Below are positions 53,797 through 62,536 of a stretch of 64,000 bases of DNA, piece by piece. The notes beneath the pieces are model-generated. The model was not told the origin of the DNA, made no database searches, and saw only the letters and a program-made list of their open reading frames with translations. Position 1 is the stretch's first letter; every line of letters starts with the position of its first letter. Both the position numbers and the translations under genes were made by a program. The stretch is from positions 532,997 to 596,996 of the forward strand of contig NZ_JASZYS010000003.1 in assembly GCF_030316845.1 (NCBI RefSeq), in the 5' to 3' direction. This DNA comes from Variovorax davisae (GTDB lineage: Bacteria; Pseudomonadota; Gammaproteobacteria; Burkholderiales; Burkholderiaceae_C).

Positions 53797-54867
53797 TCAA
53801 ACTTCCTTGGCTAAGCGATCTGATTCATTGCTGTCGCGCGCGACGACGAGTCCGGCGCCCATCGATGCCGCTGCGGCTACTGCGGCGCGCCGGCGCCACT
53901 TGCCGAACAGCGGCACCACGAAGACTGCGGCGAGCATCACGCATCCGTACAGCACACCGGTGAGTTCCTGCGACACCTTCTCGGCGATGTCGGGCACGAG
54001 CGAGAGGAACACCGCAGCCACGAGCGTCCCCGGCCCGGAGTTCGACCCCGCCAGGGCGACGCCGACGAGCAGGCTCAGCGACAGGAACACCGTGAAGCTG
54101 TCGGGCGAGACGAAGTTCGTCAGGTTGGTGTTCAGCGCGCCGGCGGCGCCCACGGCGGCCGAGCTGACCGCGAATGCGGCGACCCGCCACTTCCGCACGT
54201 CGACACCCACGGCAGTGGCCGCGGTGGGATGGTCCCTGAGCGTAAGCCAGGCCAGCCCCGCGGGCCCGGCCAGCAGCCGGCGCAGCACGCCGTAGATTAG
54301 GAAGGTCCAGACCGCCGTCTGCAACAGGTTCCACTGGTCCGCCTGCAGGCCGAGGAAGCCGAACGGCACGACCACCGGATCGAGGCTGAGCCCGCTGACG
54401 CCGCCGGTCAGCGGTTCGAGCAGCGGATGCTTCAGCAGTTGAGGTAGCGCCACCGCCAGCGCGAAGGTGGCCAGCGCCAGGTAGGGACCCGACAGGCGCG
54501 TTGCGGGCAGCCCGAAGAGAAGCCCGAGCAGTCCGCAGACCACCATGGCGGCCGGCACCGTCGCGTACGCGGGCAGCCATTGGGGCGAGAGCAGCATGCC
54601 GGCCGTGTAGGCGCCGACCGCGAAGAAGGCGCCGTGGCCGAGCGATATCTGGCCGCTCGTGCCGATCAGCAACTGAAGGCTGCGCACGGCCAGCGCCAGG
54701 ATGAGGATGCTCGACAGCTTGAACGCCCAGTACCCCTGGAGCAGCAGCACGGCGGCGATCGCAAGCAGCATCGCCAGCACCAGCGCCGGCGTGCCGTGGA
54801 AGAAGCGCGAGAACTCCGTCGCGCCCACGGTGCGGTTATTCGTGTGGTTCTTCGCGAGCTCAGACAC
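53797..54867 (-). CDS. livM: Branched-chain-type ABC transporter permease (LivM)
   Basis: The 356-residue protein has about nine hydrophobic helices and the LivM signatures GQISLGHGAFFAVGAYTAG and TLRDHPTAATAVGVDVRKW, followed by LVGVALAGSNSGPGTLVAAV. In the HAAT family such permeases also carry aromatic acids and amides. It overlaps livH by 8 bp and precedes the SDR gene. Confidence 0.92.
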   Translation of the reverse strand: MSELAKNHTNNRTVGATEFSRFFHGTPALVLAMLLAIAAVLLLQGYWAFKLSSILILALAVRSLQLLIGTSGQISLGHGAFFAVGAYTAGMLLSPQWLPAYATVPAAMVVCGLLGLLFGLPATRLSGPYLALATFALAVALPQLLKHPLLEPLTGGVSGLSLDPVVVPFGFLGLQADQWNLLQTAVWTFLIYGVLRRLLAGPAGLAWLTLRDHPTAATAVGVDVRKWRVAAFAVSSAAVGAAGALNTNLTNFVSPDSFTVFLSLSLLVGVALAGSNSGPGTLVAAVFLSLVPDIAEKVSQELTGVLYGCVMLAAVFVVPLFGKWRRRAAVAAAASMGAGLVVARDSNESDRLAKEV

Positions 54868-55732
54868 GTTGAACCGCCTTTCCGCCCAACAGGCCCTGCG
54901 GCCGCACCACGAGCACGGCGAACATCAGCCCGAGCGCGATCGTGAGCTTGAGTTCGTTGCCCGTCACGTAGGCGCCCAGCAGGTTCTCGCCGATGCCGAG
55001 CACCAGCCCGCCCAGGATGGCGCCTGGCGGGCTGTCCACACCGCCGACCACCGCTGCGGCAAAGCCGTAGATCATGATGCCGCTCATCATGTGCGGCCCG
55101 AGAAAAACGACCGGTGCCGCGAGCATGCCGGCGACGGCCCCGATCGCGCCGGCCACACCCCAGCCGATCATCAGGACCCGGCTGACGTTCACGCCGGACA
55201 GCGAGCTAGACAGCGGATTCAACGCCGCTGCCCGCATCGCCAGCCCGAGCCGTGTGAAACGGAAGAACGCGCTCATGGACAGCAGCACCGCCAGCGTGAC
55301 CACCACGGTCCCGATCGCATGGCCGGACAGCAGCCCACCACCGAACTGCCCCCAGCTGTCGAACGGGCTCTGGAGGCTGTGGCTTTCGTGGCCGAAGATC
55401 AGCCCCGCCGCACTCTGGATGATGATCATCAGTGCAACGAACACGGTGACGATCGCGAGCAACGGCGCATCGTGAAGAGGGCGCAGCGCGACACGCTCCA
55501 CCAGTGCGCCGGTGACGAATCCGAACGCCACGGCCGCAACCGCGGCCACCCAGTACGGCAGCCCCGCGGCGATCAGCATCCATGCGATGTAGGTCGAGAA
55601 CATCGCCATCTCGCCCTGGGCGAAATTCACATGGTTGGTCGCGCGATAGATCATGACCAGCGCCAGGGCGATCATTGCGTAGATGCACCCGTTCACGAAG
55701 CCGGCAGCGACCTGTTGGGTAAATTCAGTCAT
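54860..55732 (-). CDS. livH: Branched-chain-type ABC transporter permease (LivH)
   Basis: From ATG 55732 the product is 290 residues with eight or so membrane helices and the LivH motifs ALALVMIYRATNHVNFAQGE and YGFAAAVVGGVDSPPGAILG. The long upstream open frame overlaps livF in another frame and is not coding. It lies 11 bp after livF. Confidence 0.92.
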   Translation of the reverse strand: MTEFTQQVAAGFVNGCIYAMIALALVMIYRATNHVNFAQGEMAMFSTYIAWMLIAAGLPYWVAAVAAVAFGFVTGALVERVALRPLHDAPLLAIVTVFVALMIIIQSAAGLIFGHESHSLQSPFDSWGQFGGGLLSGHAIGTVVVTLAVLLSMSAFFRFTRLGLAMRAAALNPLSSSLSGVNVSRVLMIGWGVAGAIGAVAGMLAAPVVFLGPHMMSGIMIYGFAAAVVGGVDSPPGAILGGLVLGIGENLLGAYVTGNELKLTIALGLMFAVLVVRPQGLLGGKAVQRV

Positions 55733-55743
55733 TCGATCTCTCT

Positions 55744-56463
55744 TCAGATTCCGAGATAGGCGGTTTTCACGCGCGGGTCGCTGCGAAGCGAATCGGCCGT
55801 GCCGCTGATGGCGATACGGCCCGTTTCGATGACGTAGGCGTTGTGCGCCAGCTCGAGCGCCAGGCGCGCGTTCTGCTCGACCACCAGGATGCTCAAGCCA
55901 CTGTCGCGATTGATCTGCGCGAGCACGTCGAAGATCTGCCGCACCACCATCGGCGCGAGGCCGAACGACGGTTCGTCGAGCATGAGCAGGCGTGGCCGCA
56001 GCATTAGGGCGCGGGCGATCGCGACCATCTGCTGCTCGCCACCGCTGAGGAGCCCGGCGGGCTTCCGGCGGTATTCGGCGAGGCGAGGAAAGAGCGCGTA
56101 CATGCGCTCCACGTCGGCCAGGGTGTCGGCGCCTCGCGGCCGCGTGACGGCGCCGACCAGCAGGTTTTCCTCGACCGTCAGCTGCGTGAAGGTGCCGCGC
56201 CCGTCGGGCACGTGCGCAACGCCAAGGCGCGCAATCGCGTCGCTCGTCAGCGCCTCGATGCGCTCTCCGTCGAGTGCGATGCTTCCGTGGGTTTTCACCA
56301 TCGCGTGGCTGATGGCCCGCAGGACCGTGGTCTTGCCCGCGCCGTTCGCACCCAGCAGCGCGGTGATGCCGCCCCGGGGCACGTCGAGGTCGACCGACTT
56401 CAGGACGGCAGTGGCGTGGTAGGTTGCGAACAGTCCCCTCACTTCGAGGATGTTGGCCGTCAT
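55744..56463 (-). CDS. livF: ABC transporter ATPase (LivF)
   Basis: The 239-residue ATPase has Walker A LLGANGAGKTT, the Q-loop-region GVAHVPDGRGTFTQLTVEEN, signature LLSGGEQQMVAIARAL and Walker B LLMLDEPSFGLAP, all standard for LivF. It overlaps livG by 4 bp. It energises the LivHM permease. Confidence 0.93.
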   Translation of the reverse strand: MTANILEVRGLFATYHATAVLKSVDLDVPRGGITALLGANGAGKTTVLRAISHAMVKTHGSIALDGERIEALTSDAIARLGVAHVPDGRGTFTQLTVEENLLVGAVTRPRGADTLADVERMYALFPRLAEYRRKPAGLLSGGEQQMVAIARALMLRPRLLMLDEPSFGLAPMVVRQIFDVLAQINRDSGLSILVVEQNARLALELAHNAYVIETGRIAISGTADSLRSDPRVKTAYLGI

Positions 56464-57230
56464 GACTCGGCTCCGAGGTAAGCCCGGACCACGTCCGGAT
56501 TGGCAGCCACGTCCCGCGGCGTGCCATCGGCGATCTTGCGGCCGAACTCCAGCACGACCACCTGGTCGGACACCCGCATCACCAGGTTCATGTGATGCTC
56601 GATGAGCAGCACCGAGATGCCCAGGCGGTCGCGAATCTCGAGGATCCAGCCGAGCAGTTCCTCGACGTCCTGGTGATTGAGGCCGGCGGCCGGCTCGTCG
56701 AGCAAGAGGATCCGGGGCCGCATGGCCAGCGCGCGCGCCAGCTCGACGCGCTTCCGGGTGCCGAACGAGAGCTGCGACACCGGCGTGTCAGCCACCTCGC
56801 GCAGCCGCGCGAAGCCCAGCAGTTCTTCGACGCAATCGTCTACTTGGCGGCGGTCCTGCCTGCCCCTCGCGTTGCGAAAGAGCGCCGAGAAGTGGCGCCC
56901 GCCGAACTGCAGGAAGCAGCCGGTCTCGACGTTGCGCCTGACCGACTGCCGATCGAACAGTGCCACGTTCTGGAAGGTGCGCGCGATGCCCAGGCCGGCG
57001 ACCTGGTGAGAGCGAAGCTTTTGAAGATTCGTCTCGTCGAAGGTGATCGAGCCTTCGTTCGGCTCATAGATGCGGCTCAGGCAATTGAACAGCGTCGTCT
57101 TGCCCGCGCCGTTCGGGCCGATGATGCCGCAAATCGCGCCGCGCCCGACCGAGAACGACACGTTCTGCAGCGCCTGGATGCCACCGAAGCGGATGCCCAG
57201 GTTGTCCACGCGCAGGAGAGGCGCGCTCAT
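56460..57230 (-). CDS. livG: ABC transporter ATPase (LivG)
   Basis: The 256-residue ATPase starts at ATG 57230, overlapping the upstream receptor stop as TGATG. Motifs are GIIGPNGAGKTTLFN, the LivG-type GIARTFQNVALFD, the signature QLSFGTRKRVELARAL (FGTRK in place of SGGQ-type, common in LivG) and LLLDEPAAGLNHQD. It pairs with LivF. Confidence 0.93.
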   Translation of the reverse strand: MSAPLLRVDNLGIRFGGIQALQNVSFSVGRGAICGIIGPNGAGKTTLFNCLSRIYEPNEGSITFDETNLQKLRSHQVAGLGIARTFQNVALFDRQSVRRNVETGCFLQFGGRHFSALFRNARGRQDRRQVDDCVEELLGFARLREVADTPVSQLSFGTRKRVELARALAMRPRILLLDEPAAGLNHQDVEELLGWILEIRDRLGISVLLIEHHMNLVMRVSDQVVVLEFGRKIADGTPRDVAANPDVVRAYLGAES

Positions 57231-58435
57231 CAGGCCACCGGAACCCACCGGACGCCGTCGAATCGCTGCAGCCGCAACTTCTGCACGATACGGTAGTCCT
57301 TCGGCGTCGTGCTGACGGTGATGCCGGGGATCAGCGCCGGCAACGACACGTCCTTGAGCGAGGTCGCCTCCTTGAGGATCCGCTCAGGCGCAAGGTCGTC
57401 GCCGCAGCGGCGCAGCACCTCGGTCAGCAGGAAGCCCATGCTGTAGCCGATGAGGTTCAGCTGCTCGGTCGTGTCGCCCTCCGGGTAGTACTTGCGCATG
57501 AAGCCGAGCCAGTCGCGGTAGGCCGCGTCGTTTGCCCACTCCGGATCGCCGGCCGACTTGCTCGGCGTCGCCGAGATCAGGCCCACCGACTTGTCCAGCC
57601 CCGCCACGCGCAGCACCGTGGCGACGAAGTTGCTGGTGATAGGGATGATGTGGATCGGCTTCCAGGGCAGTTCGCTCACCTTGCGAATGGCCTGGATCGT
57701 GAACTTCGGGCTGGTGATGTTCATGAACACATCGGCGTTGGTCGCGGCCAGGCTGATGAGCTGCGAGTCGATGGTCGGCGAGGTCACCTCGTAGCCGGCG
57801 GCGGACACCACCTGCGCCTTGCCGCCGAGCTCGACCAGGCGGCGCTTGAACGCGGCCAGGTACTCCTTGCCGAAATCGTCGTTCTGATAGAGCACCGCGA
57901 CCTTCGCGCCGGGCTTCGTCTCGTGGACGTAGTCGGCATAGGCGGTGGCTTCGGTCGAGAAGGTCAGCATGCCCGGCAGCGTCCACGGGTAGTTCTGCGG
58001 ATCGGCGAAGCGGTCGCTGCCCGCGTAGACGAAGAGCTGCGGGACCTTGCGGCCGTTCAGGTACTTCTGCACCGCGGCGTTCTGCGCCGTGCCCATGCTC
58101 GCGAACATGAGCTTGACGCCTTCGCGCTCCACGAGGTTGCGCGTCTGCTCCACGGCCTTGGCGGGGTTGTAGCCATCGTCGAGCGTGAGCAGCGTGACGC
58201 TGCGGCCATTGATGCCGCCGCTGTCGTTGACCATCTTGAAGTAGCGCGCCTGCACCTTGCCGATGGCGCTCAGCGCCGACAGCGGGCCGCTGTAGGGCAT
58301 TGTCTGCCCGATCTTGATGTCGCCGCGAAAGTCTGCCGCGGACTGCGACCACGCCGCATCGACACAAAGGGCCAGGGGCGCCAGCGCGGCCTTCAGCAAG
58401 GTTCGGCGGGGAAGGAGAGGGTGGGGGACATTCAT
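57230..58435 (-). CDS. ABC transporter periplasmic receptor (LivK/HAAT type)
   Basis: The product from ATG 58435 is 401 residues, with a leader RRTLLKAALAPLALCVDAAWS having a Tat-like RR. The peripla_BP_6 fold is shown by IKIGQTMPYSGPLSALSAIG, LTLDDGYNPAKAVEQTRNLV, VAVLYQNDDFGKEYLAAFKR and NLIGYSMGFLLTEVLRRCG. Proteins of this type bind aromatic carboxylates and amides as well as amino acids. It is the first gene of the operon, and its promoter overlaps a MarR-type operator at 58519-58536. Confidence 0.9.
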   Translation of the reverse strand: MNVPHPLLPRRTLLKAALAPLALCVDAAWSQSAADFRGDIKIGQTMPYSGPLSALSAIGKVQARYFKMVNDSGGINGRSVTLLTLDDGYNPAKAVEQTRNLVEREGVKLMFASMGTAQNAAVQKYLNGRKVPQLFVYAGSDRFADPQNYPWTLPGMLTFSTEATAYADYVHETKPGAKVAVLYQNDDFGKEYLAAFKRRLVELGGKAQVVSAAGYEVTSPTIDSQLISLAATNADVFMNITSPKFTIQAIRKVSELPWKPIHIIPITSNFVATVLRVAGLDKSVGLISATPSKSAGDPEWANDAAYRDWLGFMRKYYPEGDTTEQLNLIGYSMGFLLTEVLRRCGDDLAPERILKEATSLKDVSLPALIPGITVSTTPKDYRIVQKLRLQRFDGVRWVPVA

Positions 58436-58518
58436 CGTGGATCCGATCACTGGGACAGAGGTGCGCTTGCTGCGGCGCGAGTCGGGCTCCGATCACCCAA
58501 CCCTTGCTGCCCAATGAT

Positions 58519-58536
58519 TATCTTCCTAGAAAGATA
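58519..58536 (-). promoter_or_regulatory. MarR-type operator over the transporter promoter
   Basis: On the minus strand the palindrome reads TATCTTTCTAGGAAGATA. It overlaps the -10 GATAAT, which lies 16 bp from a -35 ATGACA. The same palindrome core occurs at 59620-59637 in the oxygenase promoter, at the same place relative to -35 and -10. A repressor bound here would block transcription of the LIV operon. Confidence 0.75.
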
Positions 58537-58566
58537 AATGTCATTAGCAATAACCCTGTCTCGGCG

Positions 58567-59424
58567 CTACATGGCGGCGATCAGGCGCCGGAAGCAGTCG
58601 TCCATCTCGCGGAGCTCGTCGCGGCGGACCCCGCTCGCTTTCACGATGCCTTCGAGCGACTGCGCGATCCGCGTCATGGCGGTGTCGGCGATCGCGAGCC
58701 CTCGCCTGGTGAGCTTCACGAGCTCCGACCTGCGGTCACCTTCCGCGGCTGCGCGCTCGATGAATTTCTGCTCGCGCAGGCTGTCCAGGCGCTTGGTGAT
58801 GGCGCCGGAGGTCACGAGCAATTCCCGATAGAGATCGGTCGGCCGCATGGCGCTGTCGGTGCCATTGCGGCGCAGCGCGAGCAGCACGTGCAAGTCGCCG
58901 ACCGTGACGCCGGCCTTCTTGGCGACCTCCTGCACGCGCCGGTCGTGCAGATAGTGGGCGTATTCGATCCGCAGGAAGAAGCCGGGCAGCCAGAAATCGA
59001 CGTCGGGGCGCTCCTGGGCCCAGGCCTGCGAGATGGCATCCAGGCGGGTGGGCTGCAGCTGGCTGGCCGAGCGGACCGACCGGCCCGCGCCTGCGGCCGA
59101 GCGGTCCGGAGCCGGTGCGCCGGGCGCTTCGCCGCTCTGCTCGCTCTCTGCCCACCGCAGCAAGGATTCGATCGCAAGTTCGAACGTCAGCCCGCGCGCG
59201 TCGGCGCCTCCTTCTTCCTTGCAAGGCCCGAGCTTCGCCTGCTTGTACTTGCCGTCGCCAATGAACATGCGCCCGTACCAGGCGGCGCCTCGGCTGCCCT
59301 TGTAGTAGCCCAAATGCGTACGGGGCGAGTGGATGTGCCAGTAGGGCTTGGCGCGGGCCGGCAGGGTATCGCGCGTCTCGAACGATGAGAGATCGACGGA
59401 GGAGGGGGTGTTGATGTTGGGCAT
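58567..59424 (-). CDS. MarR-family regulator fused to an integrase-like N-terminal domain
   Basis: From ATG 59424 the product is 285 residues, twice a normal MarR. Residues about 10-92 (ARAKPYWHIHSPRTHLGYYK, GSRGAAWYGRMFIGDGKYKQ, GLTFELAIESLLRWA) resemble the arm-type N-terminal domain of phage tyrosine recombinases. A Pro/Ala/Ser-rich linker (93-125) follows. Residues 126-285 are a MarR winged helix: VGDLHVLLALRRNG, PTDLYRELLVTSGAITKRLD, EGDRRSELVKLTRRG. No recombinase catalytic domain is present. It lies between the transporter and oxygenase operons, both with a shared palindrome, so it is their likely repressor. Confidence 0.82.
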   Translation of the reverse strand: MPNINTPSSVDLSSFETRDTLPARAKPYWHIHSPRTHLGYYKGSRGAAWYGRMFIGDGKYKQAKLGPCKEEGGADARGLTFELAIESLLRWAESEQSGEAPGAPAPDRSAAGAGRSVRSASQLQPTRLDAISQAWAQERPDVDFWLPGFFLRIEYAHYLHDRRVQEVAKKAGVTVGDLHVLLALRRNGTDSAMRPTDLYRELLVTSGAITKRLDSLREQKFIERAAAEGDRRSELVKLTRRGLAIADTAMTRIAQSLEGIVKASGVRRDELREMDDCFRRLIAAM

Positions 59425-59435
59425 GTGCGGCTTTT

Positions 59436-59569
59436 TTATCCAACTTATTTTATCCAATTCACCCAATTTTGACGTCAAAGATATAGGTGCCGTGGGGTGA
59501 GCGAGTTCCGAAGCCGACCTGTGACGGTCGAATCAGCGGAAATTACCCAGCTTATCCAATTCAACCCAA
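59436..59569. repeat. TTATCCAA repeats in the MarR-fusion/oxygenase divergent gap
   Basis: TTATCCAATTCACCCAA at 59450-59466 recurs with one extra base at 59552-59569, and a third half-copy TTATCCAA is at 59436-59443. They lie immediately upstream of the MarR-fusion gene and may be a second operator type, perhaps recognised by its integrase-like domain; that is inference. Confidence 0.55.
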
Positions 59570-59610
59570 GGCAGAAACGCCAAATCGTTGAAGGGAAATC
59601 CTTCTGTAAC

Positions 59611-59639
59611 TTGACAATGTATCTTTGCAGGAAGATAGT
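59611..59639 (+). promoter_or_regulatory. Oxygenase promoter with overlapping MarR-type operator
   Basis: A perfect -35 TTGACA (59611-59616), 17 bp and a -10-like GATAGT (59634-59639) precede the Rieske gene. The palindrome TATCTTTGCAGGAAGATA (59620-59637) covers the spacer and -10. It matches the site in the transporter promoter at 16 of 18 positions. Confidence 0.78.
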
Positions 59640-59682
59640 TGTGCATCTCTCACCCAACTCGTCAATCAAGCAGAGGCAACCC

Positions 59683-60906
59683 ATGACATCCAAGGAAGAC
59701 AACGAGCTCCTCACCCGCGTCGAAGGCGACGCCCCCATGGGGCAGATGCTCCGGCAGCACTACTGGGTGCCGGCAGTACTCTCCGCCCGGCTCGAAGCCG
59801 GCGGCGCGCCGGTGCGGGTGAAGCTGTTCGGCAACCGCTACGTGGCCTATCGCACGCACGACGGCCGCGTCGGCTTCCTGAACGAGGCCTGTCCGCATCG
59901 CGGGGTGTCGCTGGCGCTCGCGCGCAACGAGGACAACGCGCTGCGCTGCATCTTCCACGGCTGGAAGATCTGCGTCTCCGGCGAAGTGCTGGAGGTGCCG
60001 AACGAAGCCTCCAATCCCGAATGCTTCCGCAAGACGGTCAACGTCAAGCACTACCCTGCGGTCGAGGGCGCGGGCCTCGTGTGGGTGTGGCTGGGGCAGG
60101 GCGAGGCGCCTGCGGCACCGAACTTCGAATGGATGACGCTGGGCCCCGACCAGGCGTACGCGTGCGGCTTGGAGCTCGACTCCAACTGGCTCCAGGGCGT
60201 GGAGGCCACCATCGACTCGTCGCATATCGCGCTGCTGCATCAGAGCCACCTGTCGCACTCGAAGATGGACATGGCCGCCACCACCGTGAGCAATGCGGTG
60301 CGCTACAAGTTCGACGATACCGACTACGGCTATCGCGCGGCCGCCTTGCGCGAAGCGCCCGACGGCCAGTGCGTGGCGCGCGTGACCGAATTCGTCATGC
60401 CCTACTACGGCCTGATCCCGCCAATCAACACCGGCGACGACCAGGACCGCACGGTCATCATCGCCGTGCCGGTCGACGACACGCACTTGATCCAGTGGTA
60501 CATCTACTACAACACGAAGCGGCCCACCGACTCCATGAAGCGCGCCCAGCGCGCCAACACCTGGCCGATGGCCGGCGGCATCGAGCCGGACGCTGACAAG
60601 GCCTGGGGACAGAACCGCCTGCTGATGGCGCACGGCAACCACACGGGCTTCACCGAGATCGTCGTCGAAGATTTCGTGACCCAGGTCAGCATGGGCCCCA
60701 TCGTCGACCGGTCGGATGAATACCTCTGCTCTGCGGACCAGGCCATCATCCGCCTGCGCCGCCACTTGCTGAAGTCGGTCAAGCAGTTCATGGCCAACGA
60801 GGTGCCCGCAAGCGCCCGGCCCGAAGCCCGCGACTACTCGGGCATCACCGCCACCGGCGGCCGCCTCAAGTCTGTCGATGACGACTGGCGGAACCTCCCT
60901 CGCTGA
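59683..60906 (+). CDS. Rieske ring-hydroxylating oxygenase alpha subunit
   Basis: The 407-residue protein starts at ATG 59683. It has the alpha-only oxygenase start (NELLTRVEGDAPMGQMLRQH), a Rieske site (CPHRGVSLALA and CIFHGWK) and the mononuclear iron pair in VEATIDSSHIALLHQSH. It is about 45 residues shorter than the phthalate-type oxygenase at 28953-30311. Electrons probably come from the ferredoxin and reductase encoded next. The linked LIV transporter suggests an aromatic acid or amide as substrate. Confidence 0.92.
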   Translation: MTSKEDNELLTRVEGDAPMGQMLRQHYWVPAVLSARLEAGGAPVRVKLFGNRYVAYRTHDGRVGFLNEACPHRGVSLALARNEDNALRCIFHGWKICVSGEVLEVPNEASNPECFRKTVNVKHYPAVEGAGLVWVWLGQGEAPAAPNFEWMTLGPDQAYACGLELDSNWLQGVEATIDSSHIALLHQSHLSHSKMDMAATTVSNAVRYKFDDTDYGYRAAALREAPDGQCVARVTEFVMPYYGLIPPINTGDDQDRTVIIAVPVDDTHLIQWYIYYNTKRPTDSMKRAQRANTWPMAGGIEPDADKAWGQNRLLMAHGNHTGFTEIVVEDFVTQVSMGPIVDRSDEYLCSADQAIIRLRRHLLKSVKQFMANEVPASARPEARDYSGITATGGRLKSVDDDWRNLPR

Positions 60907-60915
60907 GCACGCGCC

Positions 60916-61269
60916 ATGACTACCCCCTTCGAAGAATCGACGAAGCAATGGGTGCGCGCCTGCGCCGCGTCCGACATCCGGCAGGGACAACCGAAGGGCG
61001 TGAAGCTTGCCGGCATTCCCGTTGCCCTGTACCGGCTGGACGATGGCGTGTACGCCACGCACGACATCTGCACGCACGCGTACGCCTTGCTGTCCGAGGG
61101 CTACGTCGAAGGCGAGACGATCGAGTGTCCGTTGCACGGCGCGATGTTCGACATCCGCAGTGGCAAGTGCCTCGCCGTGGCGAGCGCCGACCTGGCCACC
61201 TACGCGGTGCGCGTCGAGGACGGCGCGCTCATGGTGGAAATCCCGGCCGACAGCGCGGCGCAGTCATGA
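60916..61269 (+). CDS. Rieske-type 2Fe-2S ferredoxin
   Basis: The 117-residue protein has a Rieske cluster site CTHAYALLSEG and CPLHGAMFD and the single-domain length of dioxygenase ferredoxins. It shuttles electrons from the FAD reductase encoded downstream (4-bp overlap) to the oxygenase encoded 9 bp upstream. This makes a three-component, class III-like chain with an alpha-only oxygenase. Confidence 0.92.
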   Translation: MTTPFEESTKQWVRACAASDIRQGQPKGVKLAGIPVALYRLDDGVYATHDICTHAYALLSEGYVEGETIECPLHGAMFDIRSGKCLAVASADLATYAVRVEDGALMVEIPADSAAQS

Positions 61270-62513
61270 ACACCGATGACGACAGCGGCGGGCGCATGGT
61301 CATCGTGGGCGGCGGCCAGGCCGCCGGGGCCGCGCTGAAGCGGCTGCGGCAACTCGGCTACCCGGGGCAGGTCACCCTCGTCAGCGATGAGACCAACGCG
61401 CCTTACGAGCGGCCGCCGCTCTCCAAGGAATACCTCTGGGGAGCCGAGCAGGAACTCCGCTGGGTGGCGCCGGGGAACGACCGGCCCAACGAGCGCCTTG
61501 CGATCGACCGCACCGCCGTCGCCGGCGATGCGCGCGCGAAGACCATCACCTGCAGCGACGGCGCCGTCCTGCCCTACGACTTCTTGCTGCTCGCGACCGG
61601 CGGGCTGCCGCGGCGCCTGGCGATGCCCGGCGCCGCGCTGGAGAACGTGCATTGCCTGCGACGCGCGGGCGACGCGCTCGCGCTCAGGCAGTCCATCGAG
61701 CGATGCGTGCGTGCGCGTCTGCCGCTGCTGGTCGTCGGCGGCAGCTGGATCGGGCTTGAAGTGGCGGCCGGCGCGCGCGAAACCGGCGTCGAGGTCGTGC
61801 TGGTGGAACAAGGAGCGCGACTGTGCGGCCGCACCTTGCCGCCATTGGCGGCGCGCTGGCTGCAATCGCTTCATGCGTCGCGCGGCGTGGACTTGCGGCT
61901 CGAGACGTCGGTCGCCAGCCTCGACGGCGATGTGGCGGTCCGCAGCGCGCGCTTGTCCGATGGCACGGTGCTGCCGGTAGGCGCGGTCCTCGTGGGCATC
62001 GGCATCGCGCCGAACATTTCTCTCGCAAGCCAGCTTGGCCTTCTTGTGCGTTCGGGCATCGTGGTCGATCGCCACTGCCGGACCTCGGCGCCGGCGATCT
62101 ATGCGGCCGGCGACGTGGCCGAGCAAGCGTGCCCGTGGCACGAAGGCGCCATCCGCATCGAGACGTGGGACAACGCGAACCGCCAGGGCGAGGCTGCCGC
62201 CACGCACATTGCGCACATGGCCAGCACGACGGCGGAGCCCGATGGCGCCGAGGACAGCGCGCCGCCCTGGTTCTGGTCCGATCAATACGGGACGAACCTG
62301 CAAGTGCTGGGCGCACCGACACACGGCGACACGGTGTTGGCCAGCCCGCCGAACGAGAGCGAACAACTCTTCATCCACCTGCGCGGCGACCGCGTCGTCG
62401 GCGCCATCGGCATGAACAGGCGGCACGACATGCGCCGCCTGCGCAAGCGGATGGCCGAGCACTCCTTGCTGCCGAGGGCCGAGCTTCTGCAAGCCATCCC
62501 CGGACTCTCCTGA
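61266..62513 (+). CDS. FAD-dependent ferredoxin reductase (RHO reductase)
   Basis: The 415-residue product starts at ATG 61266 in an ATGA overlap; the longer frame upstream overlaps the ferredoxin gene in another frame. FAD and NAD motifs are IVGGGQAAGAALKRLR, YERPPLSKEYL, LVVGGSWIGLEVAAGARE and AIYAAGDVAEQACP. The C-terminal domain (WFWSDQYGTNLQVLGAP) is typical of reductases of the rubredoxin/ferredoxin reductase family. It uses NADH to reduce the Rieske ferredoxin. Confidence 0.92.
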   Translation: MNTDDDSGGRMVIVGGGQAAGAALKRLRQLGYPGQVTLVSDETNAPYERPPLSKEYLWGAEQELRWVAPGNDRPNERLAIDRTAVAGDARAKTITCSDGAVLPYDFLLLATGGLPRRLAMPGAALENVHCLRRAGDALALRQSIERCVRARLPLLVVGGSWIGLEVAAGARETGVEVVLVEQGARLCGRTLPPLAARWLQSLHASRGVDLRLETSVASLDGDVAVRSARLSDGTVLPVGAVLVGIGIAPNISLASQLGLLVRSGIVVDRHCRTSAPAIYAAGDVAEQACPWHEGAIRIETWDNANRQGEAAATHIAHMASTTAEPDGAEDSAPPWFWSDQYGTNLQVLGAPTHGDTVLASPPNESEQLFIHLRGDRVVGAIGMNRRHDMRRLRKRMAEHSLLPRAELLQAIPGLS

Positions 62514-62536
62514 TTCGACGAAAGGAAATTGACAAC

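Noticed and set aside
55733..56527. Extension of the LivH frame over the livF gene
   Set aside because: It is Arg/Pro-rich out-of-frame translation of livF; LivH homology begins at ATG 55732.
60948..61265. Extension of the ferredoxin reductase frame over the ferredoxin gene
   Set aside because: The ferredoxin frame carries the Rieske motif; the reductase starts at the overlapping ATG 61266.
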